Assembly: GCF_001612665.1 (NCBI RefSeq)
Contig: NZ_BDAX01000001.1
Coordinates: 248,001 to 312,000 of the forward strand
Origin: Nocardia alba NBRC 108234
Lineage (GTDB): Bacteria > Actinomycetota > Actinomycetes > Mycobacteriales > Mycobacteriaceae
DNA length: 64,000 nucleotides
Direction of reading: 5' to 3'
The position numbers and the translations under genes were made by a program. The notes beneath the pieces are model-generated. The model ran no database searches. It saw only the letters and a program-made list of their open reading frames with translations, and was not told where the DNA came from. How positions within the stretch are numbered: position 1 is the first letter of the stretch; each line of letters begins with the position of its first letter. Positions 14,445 to 22,846 of the stretch are shown here, in pieces.

Positions 14445-15649
14445 TGGGGCCGCTGGAGGGAATTCGCGTCCTCGAGGTCGCGATGTACGGTTTCGTGCCG
14501 TCGGCGGGCGCGGTCCTGGCCGACTGGGGCGCCGATGTTGTCAAGGTCGAACACGCGGTCACTGGCGATCCGCAACGCGGCCTCAGACAAATCGGCCGGA
14601 TGCGGGTCGAAGGTGACCCCAATCCCAATGTCGAACATGCCAATCGGGGCAAGCGCAGCATCGGCGTGGACATGTCGGTGCCCGAGGGGCGCGCGGTGAT
14701 CCACGACCTCGCCCGCGAGGCCGACGTGTTCCTCACCAGCTTCCTGCCGCAGGCGCGGACCAAATTCGGGATCGACGTGGACGACATCCGCGCGGTGAAC
14801 CCGAAGATCGTCTACGCGCGCGGCAGTGCGCTCGGCCCGCGCGGCGCGGAATCGGACAAGGGCGGGTTCGACATGACCGCCTTCTGGTGCCGCGGCTCGG
14901 TCGCCGCCACCATCACCCCGCCGGGCACCGAGGGCATGGTCTCGCCCCCGGGGCCCGCCTTCGGCGACACCATCTCGGGGACGAACCTCGCGGGTGGGAT
15001 CGCGGCGGCGCTGCTCAAACGGGAACGCACCGGCGAACCGTCGGTGGTCGATGTCTCGTTGCTCGGAAGCGGGCTGTGGGCGATGGGCCACACCATCGCG
15101 CTCTCGGCCCATCTCGGTGAGCCGATGGTGGCGCCGGTACCGGGTGCCCATGGCGCGCCGACCAATCCGCTCTCGGGTCTGTACGTCACGGCCGATGGCC
15201 GTTACCTGTCGCTGGTGATGTTGCAGCCGGTGAAGTTCTGGGCCGACGTGTGTCGCCACATCGACCGTCCCGAACTCGCGACCGATCCTCGTTTCGGGAC
15301 GTCGGCCGACATCGCGGCCAATACCCAGGAGGCCGTGGCGATCCTGCGCGAGGCTTTCGCGAGCCGGACCCTCGCCGAATGGACCGAGCGCCTGGGGACC
15401 CTGTCGGGACCGTGGGCGCCGGTCCAGGACAGCCTGCAGGTCGGCTCGGACCCGCAGATCAGGGCCAACGAGTACCTGATTCGCGCCGGTGAGCTCGAAT
15501 TGGTCGCCAATCCGGTGCAATTCGACGTCACCGCACCCGAACTGGCCCCCGGCCCCGAGTTCGCCGCCCAGACCGAGGAGATCCTCCTGGGCCTCGGTCT
15601 GGACTGGGAGCGGGTCATCGCCCTCAAAACCGCGGGCGCGATCACCTGA
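14444..15649 (+). CDS. CaiB/BaiF CoA-transferase family protein
   Basis: 401-residue class III CoA-transferase that moves CoA between acyl groups and can activate a carboxylate without ATP. It has GIRVLEVAMYGFVPSAGAVLADWGADVVKVE at the N-terminus, the NRGKRSIGVDM segment and GGFDMTAFWCRGS, whose aspartate (about residue 144) is the expected catalytic residue. GTG 14444 overlaps the aldehyde dehydrogenase stop by one base, so the acid formed by that enzyme could be handed on for CoA activation. Two strong hairpins follow the stop codon. Acyl donor and acceptor cannot be read from sequence. Confidence 0.9.
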   Translation: MGPLEGIRVLEVAMYGFVPSAGAVLADWGADVVKVEHAVTGDPQRGLRQIGRMRVEGDPNPNVEHANRGKRSIGVDMSVPEGRAVIHDLAREADVFLTSFLPQARTKFGIDVDDIRAVNPKIVYARGSALGPRGAESDKGGFDMTAFWCRGSVAATITPPGTEGMVSPPGPAFGDTISGTNLAGGIAAALLKRERTGEPSVVDVSLLGSGLWAMGHTIALSAHLGEPMVAPVPGAHGAPTNPLSGLYVTADGRYLSLVMLQPVKFWADVCRHIDRPELATDPRFGTSADIAANTQEAVAILREAFASRTLAEWTERLGTLSGPWAPVQDSLQVGSDPQIRANEYLIRAGELELVANPVQFDVTAPELAPGPEFAAQTEEILLGLGLDWERVIALKTAGAIT

Positions 15650-15666
15650 GATCTGCCCACGATCAC

Positions 15667-15713
15667 GAAAAGCTCCGGCGGGCACCCACAGTGGGTGCCC
15701 GCCGGAGCTTTTC
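15667..15713. terminator. 47-base perfect hairpin between convergent operons
   Basis: Arms of 23 bases (15667-15689 and 15691-15713) are exact complements around a single central base. The outer part reads gaaaagctccggcggg on one arm and ends cttttc on the other, so A- and T-rich ends flank both sides. It begins 18 bases after the CoA-transferase stop. The symmetry suits a bidirectional terminator. Confidence 0.85.
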
Positions 15714-15765
15714 TGTTCGGCCCGGCAGTGTCGCGGACGCCATCCGCTCCGAGCCATCGCGACAG

Positions 15766-15809
15766 CGAGCGGCCCGCCTCGGGTAGGTGCCACCGAGGCG
15801 GGCCGCTCG
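15766..15809. terminator. second hairpin, 17-bp stem
   Basis: cgagcggcccgcctcgg (15766-15782) pairs exactly with 15793-15809 across a 10-base loop. It lies 27 bases beyond the minus-strand acyl-CoA dehydrogenase stop (15837), so it is best placed to end that operon. Confidence 0.75.
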
Positions 15810-15836
15810 TCTTCCGTTGTGTGCGTGCCGATTCGA

Positions 15837-17084
15837 TCAGCGGCCGCGTTCGACCTGATCGAACGGCAATCCTCGATCGGCGGCGGCTTCCCGGGGCATC
15901 CCGAGGACCCGCTCGCTGATCTGGTTGAGGGCCATCTCGGTGCTGCCGCCCGCCAGGCTCCACGCCTGGCGCATCAGGTAATCCTGTCCGGCTTGGCCGG
16001 TCGCGGCATCGTCGGCGTCGCAACCCGTCGCGGCGGCGGCGCCGGCGATCCGCACCGCCATATCCGCTTGCAGCCACGAATTCCGGGCGCTGAACAACCG
16101 GACCATCGATCCGGCCGCGGGCACGAACTCACCCGCCGCGATACCGCGGGTGATGTGGCCGATCAGCTGATCGTGCACCATGTTCAGCGCCCGCGCCTCA
16201 CCGAGATCCTCCCTGACCCGCGGGTCATCCAATTGCCCGGTCCGCCTGGCCGATTCGATGAGACCGGAGATATCACGCCCACTGTGGGTCTGGATTCCGC
16301 TGGAGTAGGGCGACGCGCCCCCGACGGCGCTGCGCTCATGGAACAATTGCCGGTTCGTGGTTTCCCAGCCGCCGTCGACCTCGCCGAGCACCGCCTCCGC
16401 GGGCAGCACGACATCGTCGAAGAACTCCTGGCAGAACTCCCGAGACCCGTCGACCTGGGTGATGCGCTGGATAGTGACACCGGGCGCGCGCACCGGAACC
16501 AGGAACATGGTGAGCCCGGCGTGTTTGGGCACCGACCAATCGGTGCGGGCCAGGCACAGCCCGTAGTCGGCGGCGTACGCGCCCGAGCTCCAGATCTTGG
16601 CGCCGTTGAGCACCCAGGAATCGCCCCGGCGCTCGGCGCGGGTGGTGAGCCCGGCCAGGTCCGAGCCGCCGCGCGGTTCGGACAGGAACTGCACGAGCAG
16701 TTCCTCACCGCGCAGCACCGCCGAGAGGTGGGTGCGCTTCTGTTCCTCGGTGCCCTTGTCCAGAATTGTCGGCGCGCACACGGTCAGGGTCGGGATGTTG
16801 AGCGCCAGCGGCATCTCGTAGGCGCGCGACTCCTCGCTGAACACCCGCTGGTGCTCGGGTGTCAGGCCCAGCCCGCCGTACTCCTTCGGAAAGCAGATGC
16901 CGGCGAAGCCGCCGTCGTAGAGGATGCGTTGCAGCTGTTTGGCGCGCTGCCAGGATTCCTCGGACTTGCTGGTTTCCCCGTGCTGATTGGGCGGTGCGGG
17001 CTCGAGGTTGTCCGACAGCCAACGTCGGGCGCGGAGGCGGAATTCGTCGACGGGCTCCAGCTCGGCGGTGCTCGGTTCGGTCAT
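15837..17084 (-). CDS. acyl-CoA dehydrogenase family protein
   Basis: 415-residue FAD-dependent acyl-CoA dehydrogenase that introduces an alpha,beta double bond. It shows FPKEYGGLGL, the FAD/substrate region VQFLSEPRGGSDLAGLTTRAERRGDSWVLNGAKIW (split here by residue numbers about 125-160) and WSLAGGSTEMALNQISERVLGMP at the C-terminus. ATG 17084 overlaps the upstream partner gene by ATGA. It lies next to a second, dissimilar acyl-CoA dehydrogenase, the pattern of heteromeric alpha2beta2 FadE enzymes that act on steroid-type or branched acyl-CoAs. Pairing is inferred from position. Confidence 0.92.
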   Translation of the reverse strand: MTEPSTAELEPVDEFRLRARRWLSDNLEPAPPNQHGETSKSEESWQRAKQLQRILYDGGFAGICFPKEYGGLGLTPEHQRVFSEESRAYEMPLALNIPTLTVCAPTILDKGTEEQKRTHLSAVLRGEELLVQFLSEPRGGSDLAGLTTRAERRGDSWVLNGAKIWSSGAYAADYGLCLARTDWSVPKHAGLTMFLVPVRAPGVTIQRITQVDGSREFCQEFFDDVVLPAEAVLGEVDGGWETTNRQLFHERSAVGGASPYSSGIQTHSGRDISGLIESARRTGQLDDPRVREDLGEARALNMVHDQLIGHITRGIAAGEFVPAAGSMVRLFSARNSWLQADMAVRIAGAAAATGCDADDAATGQAGQDYLMRQAWSLAGGSTEMALNQISERVLGMPREAAADRGLPFDQVERGR

Positions 17085-18214
17085 GCGACCTTCCTGTCCA
17101 GGAGATCGGTGAGGCGACGGCGATGCTCCTCCGGCGTCCCGTACAGCGCGCGCCCGAGGGTGACCCGCCGCAGATACAGATGCATATCGTGTTCCCACGT
17201 CACCCCGATGCCGCCGTGGATCTGCACGCAGTCCTGGAGCAGGCCGGGGACGACGGCCCCGATATAGGACTTCGCGACGCTGACCGCCTCGGCGGTTCTG
17301 GTCGGGTCGCCGTGGAACGCGTTGGCCGCGGCCCAGGCGGTGGCACGGCAGGCCTCGAGCGAGGTCTTGTGTTCGGCCGCACGATGTTTGAGCGCCTGAT
17401 AGGACGCCAGCTGCCGGCCGAAGGTGTAGCGGTCGAACATCCACCGCACGGTGAGTTCGAAGGCGTGCTCGGCCGCGCCGGTCGACTCCGCGGCGGTGAG
17501 CGCCGCGGCGACCTGCACCTGGGTCTCCAGCGCGGCGGCGGTCTCGCCGGGATAGCGCTGAACGACGGCGTCCTCGCCGACCACGACATCGACCAAGGAG
17601 ACTTTCGCGGTGCGGCGAACGAGGTCGAGTGTCCAGGTCGGGGTGACGGTGACGCCCGGTGCGTCGGCGGCGATCAGCACCTGGACCGGCCCCTGGGGAC
17701 CGCGCGCGGAAACCAGCAGCACGTCCGCTTGATCGCCGCACTCCACCCGATCCTTGACGCCGGAGATCCGGAAACCGGTGCCCTCTGGCACCGCGACGGT
17801 ATCCACCGCCGCGGGCCCCAACCCGTGTCCGGGCTCGTAATGGGCCCAGGCGGCGATGGTTTCGCCACTGAGCACTGCGGCGAGCAGGTCCGCGAAGCGG
17901 TTCTGCTCCCTGACCAGCGAGGTCAGCACGGCACTGGTGGTGATGAGCGGGCCGGGCGCGCAGGCCCGCCCGAACTCCGTCGCGACCAGGGCGAGATCGG
18001 CCATCGGCACCGCCGAGACCGATCCGCCGCCGAGCCGCTCCGGGACCAGCGGTGCGGTCCAGCCGAGTTCGGCGCCCTGGCGCCACCATGCGCGATCGAA
18101 CCCGACGCCGGAGGCGGCGAGGCCACGCACGACGTCGAGCGGAACGGACTTGGCGAGGAATTCGCGCGTGGTCGAGCGAAACAGCCGCTGGTCGTCGGAG
18201 AGCTCGAAGTTCAT
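17081..18214 (-). CDS. acyl-CoA dehydrogenase family protein (partner subunit)
   Basis: 377 residues, acyl-CoA dehydrogenase fold but with weaker active-site motifs than its neighbour. It has the N-terminal helical part MNFELSDDQRLFRSTTREFL, the middle VVGEDAVVQRYP and the C-terminal DRYTFGRQLASYQALKHRAAEH and VQIHGGIGVTWEHDMHLYLRR. Overlaps of four bases downstream (ATGA) and TGATG upstream place it in the 21187-15837 operon. In heteromeric FadE pairs one subunit holds the catalytic base and the other completes the FAD and substrate pockets; which is which here needs a structural alignment. Confidence 0.9.
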   Translation of the reverse strand: MNFELSDDQRLFRSTTREFLAKSVPLDVVRGLAASGVGFDRAWWRQGAELGWTAPLVPERLGGGSVSAVPMADLALVATEFGRACAPGPLITTSAVLTSLVREQNRFADLLAAVLSGETIAAWAHYEPGHGLGPAAVDTVAVPEGTGFRISGVKDRVECGDQADVLLVSARGPQGPVQVLIAADAPGVTVTPTWTLDLVRRTAKVSLVDVVVGEDAVVQRYPGETAAALETQVQVAAALTAAESTGAAEHAFELTVRWMFDRYTFGRQLASYQALKHRAAEHKTSLEACRATAWAAANAFHGDPTRTAEAVSVAKSYIGAVVPGLLQDCVQIHGGIGVTWEHDMHLYLRRVTLGRALYGTPEEHRRRLTDLLDRKVA

Positions 18215-18516
18215 CAGAGTGATTCCCAGACAGTCACTTTCATGGCTGCCGGGTCGATGGCCGGGCTGAGCGTGAAACGCCCGTCGGCGGAGCGAACCTT
18301 GATCTCCTTCAGTACCGCACCGGCATCGCCGTCGATGAGGTAGTCGGCCTGATAGGTGAATTCCGGGGCCTGCCCGCCGACCGGTTGGGCCCGGAATCGG
18401 GTGCAGGACTCGACGCCCGGGATCGCCAGCATGTCGGGAATGTGCACCTCGGTGTACCAGGTGTTGTATTCCTCGTCCATGCCCGCGCGGGGACTGGAGA
18501 AAACGATCAAATGCAT
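18214..18516 (-). CDS. EthD-like small dimeric alpha/beta-barrel protein
   Basis: 100-residue protein beginning MHLIVFSSPRAGMDEEYNTW. The YNTWYTEVHIPDMLAIPGV segment is the usual signature of EthD/ferredoxin-like dimeric alpha-beta barrels, often found beside catabolic oxygenases and ligases. No catalytic residue is certain. ATG 18516 follows GAAGGACATCGCC. An extended frame to 18678 overlaps the ligase end and is rejected. The stop overlaps the acyl-CoA dehydrogenase start (TGATG). Possibly a small isomerase or lyase for a pathway intermediate, but that is speculative. Confidence 0.75.
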   Translation of the reverse strand: MHLIVFSSPRAGMDEEYNTWYTEVHIPDMLAIPGVESCTRFRAQPVGGQAPEFTYQADYLIDGDAGAVLKEIKVRSADGRFTLSPAIDPAAMKVTVWESL

Positions 18517-18569
18517 GGCGATGTCCTTCGGTCGGTTCGGGTGCTCAGCTGATGCGCTGGGCGGTATAG

Positions 18570-19997
18570 CTAACGCAGTTGGTCTTTCATGACCTTGCCG
18601 GTGGCGTTGAGCGGGAGCTCGTCGAGGAACCGCACGGTTCGGGGCGCCTTGTAGCCGGCCATTCGATCGCGGGCCCACGACACCAGTTCCGCCTCCGATA
18701 CCGGGCCTTTCGCGACCACGAAGGCGCGGCCGACCTGCCCGAGCCGTTCATCGGGCACACCGACGACAGCGACCTGGGCCACGGCGGGGTGCTCGAGCAG
18801 AAACGCTTCGACCTCGGCCGGATAGGCATTGAAGCCGCCGACGATGTACATGTCCTTCTTGCGACCGTTGATCCGCAGGCGACCGTCCAGGTCGAGGCTG
18901 CCGAGATCGCCGGTGTGCAGCCATCCGTCGGCATCGATGGCCGCCGTCGTCGCGTCCGGATCGTCGAAGTAGCCCTGCATGACGGAGTAACCGCGCACCA
19001 GCACCTCGTCGTCCTCGGCGATGCGCACTTCCACACCGTCACACGGGGTTCCGACGGTGGTCGCGACCTGCTCGAAGGTATCGCCGGGCCGCGACGCCGT
19101 CGCGGTGCCGGCTTCGGTGAGCCCGTAGCCGGTCATGATCGACTGGAACGGCAGTTCGGTCTTGACCCGCCGGATCAATTCGACCGGGATGTCGGCGGCC
19201 CCGGTGACCGCGGCCCGCAGCGACGACAGATCACGGGTAGCCGGTGCTTCCAGCAGGGCGTGATAGAGGGTGGGCGGGCCGGGCAGCATCGTCACCCGTT
19301 CCCGTTCGACGAGCTCGAGCACCTGCTCGACGTCGAACACCGGCACCGGCAGCATCGTGGCGCCGCGGATGAGCGAGCTGATCAACCCCGCCTTGTACCC
19401 GAAGGTGTGGAAGAACGGGTTGACCATCAGATAGCGGTCGCCCTCGCGCAGATCGGCCAGATCGCACCATTCCGCGTACAGCCGCAGGGTCTGGCGGTGA
19501 TTCATCATCACGCCCTTGGGTCGACCGGTGGTGCCCGAGGTGTAGATGATGTCGGCGATGTCGGTGCCGTTGACTTCCCGTTCGAAAGGCTCACCGTCGG
19601 CGAGGAAATCCGATTTCAGGTCGATCACCGGCACGCCCTGCGGGCCGGTGTAGTCCGTCCCGAGGAAGCCCTGCTGCACCAACAGCAGCTTGGCGCCGCT
19701 GCGCCGCACGACGTCGGCGGCTTCCTCGGCCTTGAACCGGGTGTTGATCGGGACCAGCACGCCGCCCGCGGTGACCAGCCCGAACGCGGCGATGATCCAC
19801 TCGGCCGAGTTGGGCGCCCAGATCGCCGCCCGATCGCCGCGCTCGATGCCCGCCGCCGCGAAAGCGCCCGCGGCCTTGCGCACTCGGTGGGCGAGATCGA
19901 TGAAGCTCAACCGCTGTGGCCCGTCGACGATCGCTTCGGCAGTGCCGAAGCGATCGGCGGCGCTCAGGACCATCTGCGGGATGGTCTGCCAGGTCAT
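18570..19997 (-). CDS. acyl-CoA ligase (AMP-dependent, FadD-type)
   Basis: 475-residue adenylate-forming enzyme that activates a carboxylic acid to the acyl-CoA with ATP. Core motifs in order: IIYTSGTTGRPKGVMMNH (about residue 150), MTGYGLTEAG (about 285), GWLHTGDLGSLD (about 355), INGRKKDMYIVGGFN (about 375) and PLNATGKVMKDQLR with the catalytic lysine at the end. ATG 19997 overlaps the amidohydrolase stop (ATGA). The overall layout resembles FadD3-like ligases of steroid-ring degradation, but substrate specificity is not readable. It directly precedes the small EthD-like protein and the acyl-CoA dehydrogenase pair, as expected for a beta-oxidation entry step. Confidence 0.92.
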   Translation of the reverse strand: MTWQTIPQMVLSAADRFGTAEAIVDGPQRLSFIDLAHRVRKAAGAFAAAGIERGDRAAIWAPNSAEWIIAAFGLVTAGGVLVPINTRFKAEEAADVVRRSGAKLLLVQQGFLGTDYTGPQGVPVIDLKSDFLADGEPFEREVNGTDIADIIYTSGTTGRPKGVMMNHRQTLRLYAEWCDLADLREGDRYLMVNPFFHTFGYKAGLISSLIRGATMLPVPVFDVEQVLELVERERVTMLPGPPTLYHALLEAPATRDLSSLRAAVTGAADIPVELIRRVKTELPFQSIMTGYGLTEAGTATASRPGDTFEQVATTVGTPCDGVEVRIAEDDEVLVRGYSVMQGYFDDPDATTAAIDADGWLHTGDLGSLDLDGRLRINGRKKDMYIVGGFNAYPAEVEAFLLEHPAVAQVAVVGVPDERLGQVGRAFVVAKGPVSEAELVSWARDRMAGYKAPRTVRFLDELPLNATGKVMKDQLR

Positions 19998-21187
19998 ACC
20001 TTCAGCAGCCTCGCGAGATTGCCGCCCATGATCTTGGCCTGATGCTCCAGGCTCAGATCCTTGATCTCGTGGATGTAGCGTGCCGGTTCGGCCAGGCCCT
20101 CCGGGTGCGGGTAGTCCGAACCGAACAGGACGTTGTCCACCCCGAGCAGGTCGGCGATCCCGCCGAGGTCCTCCTCCCAGAACGGGCTGACGAAGATGCT
20201 GCGCTTGACCGCCTCGACCGGATCCTGATGGCCGAAGCCCTCCGGCGCCTTCTTGGCGACGTCGGCGAGGTTCTCCAGCAGCGGCGCCAGCCACGACGCG
20301 CCGTTCTCGATGACCGCGACCTTGAGTTCGGGGAAGCGGAACAGCGCGCCGTGGCACACCCACGAGGCCACCGCGTCCTGGATCGGACGCCATTCGGTGG
20401 TCATCCGGAAGGTGTTGGTCTGGAACGGCAGCATCTCCAGGCTGGAGCCCTCCCACTCGGCGTTGTGCCGCGAGTAGCCGCTGTCGGAGGAGTGCATGGT
20501 GACGAGGATGTCGTGCTCGACCACCCGCTTCCAGAACGGGTCGAACTCCGGCAGCGCGAACGAGCGAAGCCCGCGCAGACCGGGGACCGGGGCCGGGCGC
20601 ACCAGAATCGCCTTGGCGCCGTGCTCGACGCACCAGTCGAGCTCCTCGATCGCCTTCTCGACGATCGGCAAGCTCACCACCGGCACGGTGAAGATGCGGT
20701 CCTTGTAGACGAAATTGCCGTCTTCGCCCCAGGTTTCGAGCAGCCACCGGTTCAGCGAATGGATCACCGCGTGGATGAGATCGGGATGGTGGCGCATCCG
20801 TTCCTCGACGAGGCTGGCCAGCGTGGGGAACATCAGCGAGCGGTTGAGCTGCAGCTCGTTCATGAGCTCCAGGCGCGCGCCCGGCTCGCGGAACGCCGGG
20901 ATCGACTTCATCGACTTGCCGAAGATCTCGCGCCGGCTCTTACCCTCGGGGTTGCCGTTCTTGAAGTAGTCCTCCATGGCGCCGGGACGGGCGACGACCT
21001 CGAAGGTGGGGTTGGGAATGTATTCGCTGATCTGGCCGAGGACCGCGATCTTGGTACGCCCGTTGATCTCGACGTACTTGATGGTCCCCTCGTACTCGGC
21101 AGGGAGGAACTTGGTCAGCGCCTCCTTGGTTTCGTAGAGGTGATTGTCCGCGTCGAACAACTGATACGGCAGATCCAGCTGCGTCAT
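19994..21187 (-). CDS. amidohydrolase-related (ACMSD/LigW-like) metal hydrolase or decarboxylase
   Basis: 397 residues of the amidohydrolase-2 superfamily branch that holds decarboxylases and C-C hydrolases. It has DADNHLYE at the N-terminus, MHSSDSGYSRHN in the middle and DNVLFGSDYPHPEGLAE near residue 355, the usual active-site aspartate segment. A strong AAGGAGG site precedes ATG 21187. It is the first gene of the operon running to 15837, and the 19-bp palindrome at 21208-21226 lies 20 bases upstream of its start. Of the two related genes in the window (also 53221-54489), this one is tied to CoA-thioester chemistry by its neighbours. Reaction unknown. Confidence 0.85.
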   Translation of the reverse strand: MTQLDLPYQLFDADNHLYETKEALTKFLPAEYEGTIKYVEINGRTKIAVLGQISEYIPNPTFEVVARPGAMEDYFKNGNPEGKSRREIFGKSMKSIPAFREPGARLELMNELQLNRSLMFPTLASLVEERMRHHPDLIHAVIHSLNRWLLETWGEDGNFVYKDRIFTVPVVSLPIVEKAIEELDWCVEHGAKAILVRPAPVPGLRGLRSFALPEFDPFWKRVVEHDILVTMHSSDSGYSRHNAEWEGSSLEMLPFQTNTFRMTTEWRPIQDAVASWVCHGALFRFPELKVAVIENGASWLAPLLENLADVAKKAPEGFGHQDPVEAVKRSIFVSPFWEEDLGGIADLLGVDNVLFGSDYPHPEGLAEPARYIHEIKDLSLEHQAKIMGGNLARLLKV

Positions 21188-21207
21188 GAGAGCCTCCTTG
21201 TTGGTTA

Positions 21208-21226
21208 GTGAGAATCATATTCTCAC
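21208..21226. promoter_or_regulatory. 19-bp palindromic operator, amidohydrolase operon
   Basis: GTGAGAATCATATTCTCAC: perfect 8-base arms around a 3-base centre, 20 bases upstream of the amidohydrolase ATG. The same 19-base pattern with coordinated changes occurs at 12748-12766. The form is typical of a TetR- or GntR-type operator. Confidence 0.75.
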
Positions 21227-21252
21227 AAGATGCGCATGGCAATATTCAGTCG

Positions 21253-22710
21253 CTACATTTGCGTCCAGACGGCCTTGGTCTGCAGGTAGGCCTCCAGGCC
21301 CGCCTTGCCGGACTCGTAGCCCCAGCCCGACTGCTTGTATCCGCCGAAGGGCATGGAGTGGTCGAAGACCATCTGGCAGTTCAGCGAGATGGTTCCGGCC
21401 TGCAGTTGTTTGGCCAGTCGGTGGCCACGGCCGATGTCCTTGGTCCAGACGGTGGCGGCCAGACCGTAGGAGCTGTCGTTGGCCATCGCGACGACCTCCT
21501 CTTCGGTGTCGAAGGGCAGGACCGTGACGATCGGGCCGAAGATCTCCTCGCGGTAGAGGCGGCTGGTGGCGGGGTCGACATTGGTGGCCACGGTGGGGTG
21601 CACGAAGTACCCGGTTCGATCGAGACGCTGACCGCCTGCCACGAACTCGATGCCCTCGGATTTGCCCTGATCGACATAACCCAACACCCGGGTGAGCTGC
21701 TTGGCGCTGATCAGCGGGCCGGCCATGGTGCCCTCTTCCCTGGGCCCACCCATCTTCATGTTGTCGGCCAGGTTCGCGATGCCCGCCACGACCTTTTCGT
21801 AGGAGCCGCGTTGCACGAAGACGCGCGAACCGCACACACACGCCTGGCCCGAATGCACGAAGGCGCCGAAGCCGGCCATCATGATCGCCATATCGAGATC
21901 GGCGTCGTCGAAGATCAGCACCGGCGATTTGCCGCCGAGTTCGAGGGTGATCTTGTTGAGGTTGCTCGCCGCCGAGGCCGCCACGATCGCCCTGCCGACC
22001 TCGGTGGAGCCGGTGAAGGCGACCTTGTCCACGTCAGGGTGCGCGGTGATCGCCGCGCCGGTGGTGTGTCCGTAGCCGTTGACCAGATTGACCACGCCCT
22101 CCGGTACGCCGGCCTGGGCCAGGAGCCGGTCGAGTACCAGCGCCGAAAGCGGAGTCTCCTCGGCGGGTTTCACCACGCTGCTGCACCCGGCCGCGAGGGA
22201 GGGGGCGACCTTGGCGCAGTAGTTGAAGACCGGCCCGTTCCACGGGAAGATCAGCCCCACGACATCGTAGGGCTCCTTGAGGGTGTAGCCGTGTTGCCGC
22301 GATTCCACGCCGGTGAGCCCGCCGGCGTTGATGTCGTGCGCGATGCCGTCGATCTTCGTGCACCAACCGGCGTAGTAGCGGAACCATTCCGAGCCGATGC
22401 CGACGGTGAGCGCGGCCTGGTTCTGTGGGATTCCGGCGTTGGCCGATTCGAGGTCGGCCAGCAGCTCGGTGTTCTCGTCGATCAGATCCGCGACGCGCCA
22501 GAGGATCTTGGCTTTCTCGCTGCCCGCCAGGTTCTTCCAGATGCCGGATTTCGACGCCGCTTTCGCCCGTGCGACGGCCTCGTCGACAGCTTCGGAGCCG
22601 CCGTCGGTGAATTCGGTGAGCTGTTCCTCGGTGACGGGATCGACGACGGGGATCGCGTCTCCGGTGCCCGGTCGGTTGCGGATCTCGTCCAGCACAGTCT
22701 GCACGGTCAT
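21253..22710 (-). CDS. aldehyde dehydrogenase family protein
   Basis: 485-residue NAD(P)-dependent aldehyde dehydrogenase. It has catalytic cysteine in HSGQACVCGSRVFV (about residue 294), glutamate in TLELGGKSPVLIF (about 260) and FTGSTEVGRAIV. The N-terminal 30 residues (MTVQTVLDEIRNRPGTGDAI) are longer than usual before the first conserved strand. It ends only 26 bases before the palindrome that controls the next operon, so it is probably a separate unit transcribed from 22711-22846. That region contains a GGTTA-N6-TAACC dyad. The gene just upstream encodes a LacI-family regulator in the same direction. Confidence 0.92.
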   Translation of the reverse strand: MTVQTVLDEIRNRPGTGDAIPVVDPVTEEQLTEFTDGGSEAVDEAVARAKAASKSGIWKNLAGSEKAKILWRVADLIDENTELLADLESANAGIPQNQAALTVGIGSEWFRYYAGWCTKIDGIAHDINAGGLTGVESRQHGYTLKEPYDVVGLIFPWNGPVFNYCAKVAPSLAAGCSSVVKPAEETPLSALVLDRLLAQAGVPEGVVNLVNGYGHTTGAAITAHPDVDKVAFTGSTEVGRAIVAASAASNLNKITLELGGKSPVLIFDDADLDMAIMMAGFGAFVHSGQACVCGSRVFVQRGSYEKVVAGIANLADNMKMGGPREEGTMAGPLISAKQLTRVLGYVDQGKSEGIEFVAGGQRLDRTGYFVHPTVATNVDPATSRLYREEIFGPIVTVLPFDTEEEVVAMANDSSYGLAATVWTKDIGRGHRLAKQLQAGTISLNCQMVFDHSMPFGGYKQSGWGYESGKAGLEAYLQTKAVWTQM

Positions 22711-22846
22711 GGCGTAACTCCTCGCATGTCAGCGGTGACTCGAGCGCAACGGATTCGGTACGCGGAATGCACCGTCGTCGCAAGGTTAGGCGCATAACCA
22801 TCGAGGTGTCCAGACCCCAAATCGGCTCCGGTGAGGAACGGGGAAG

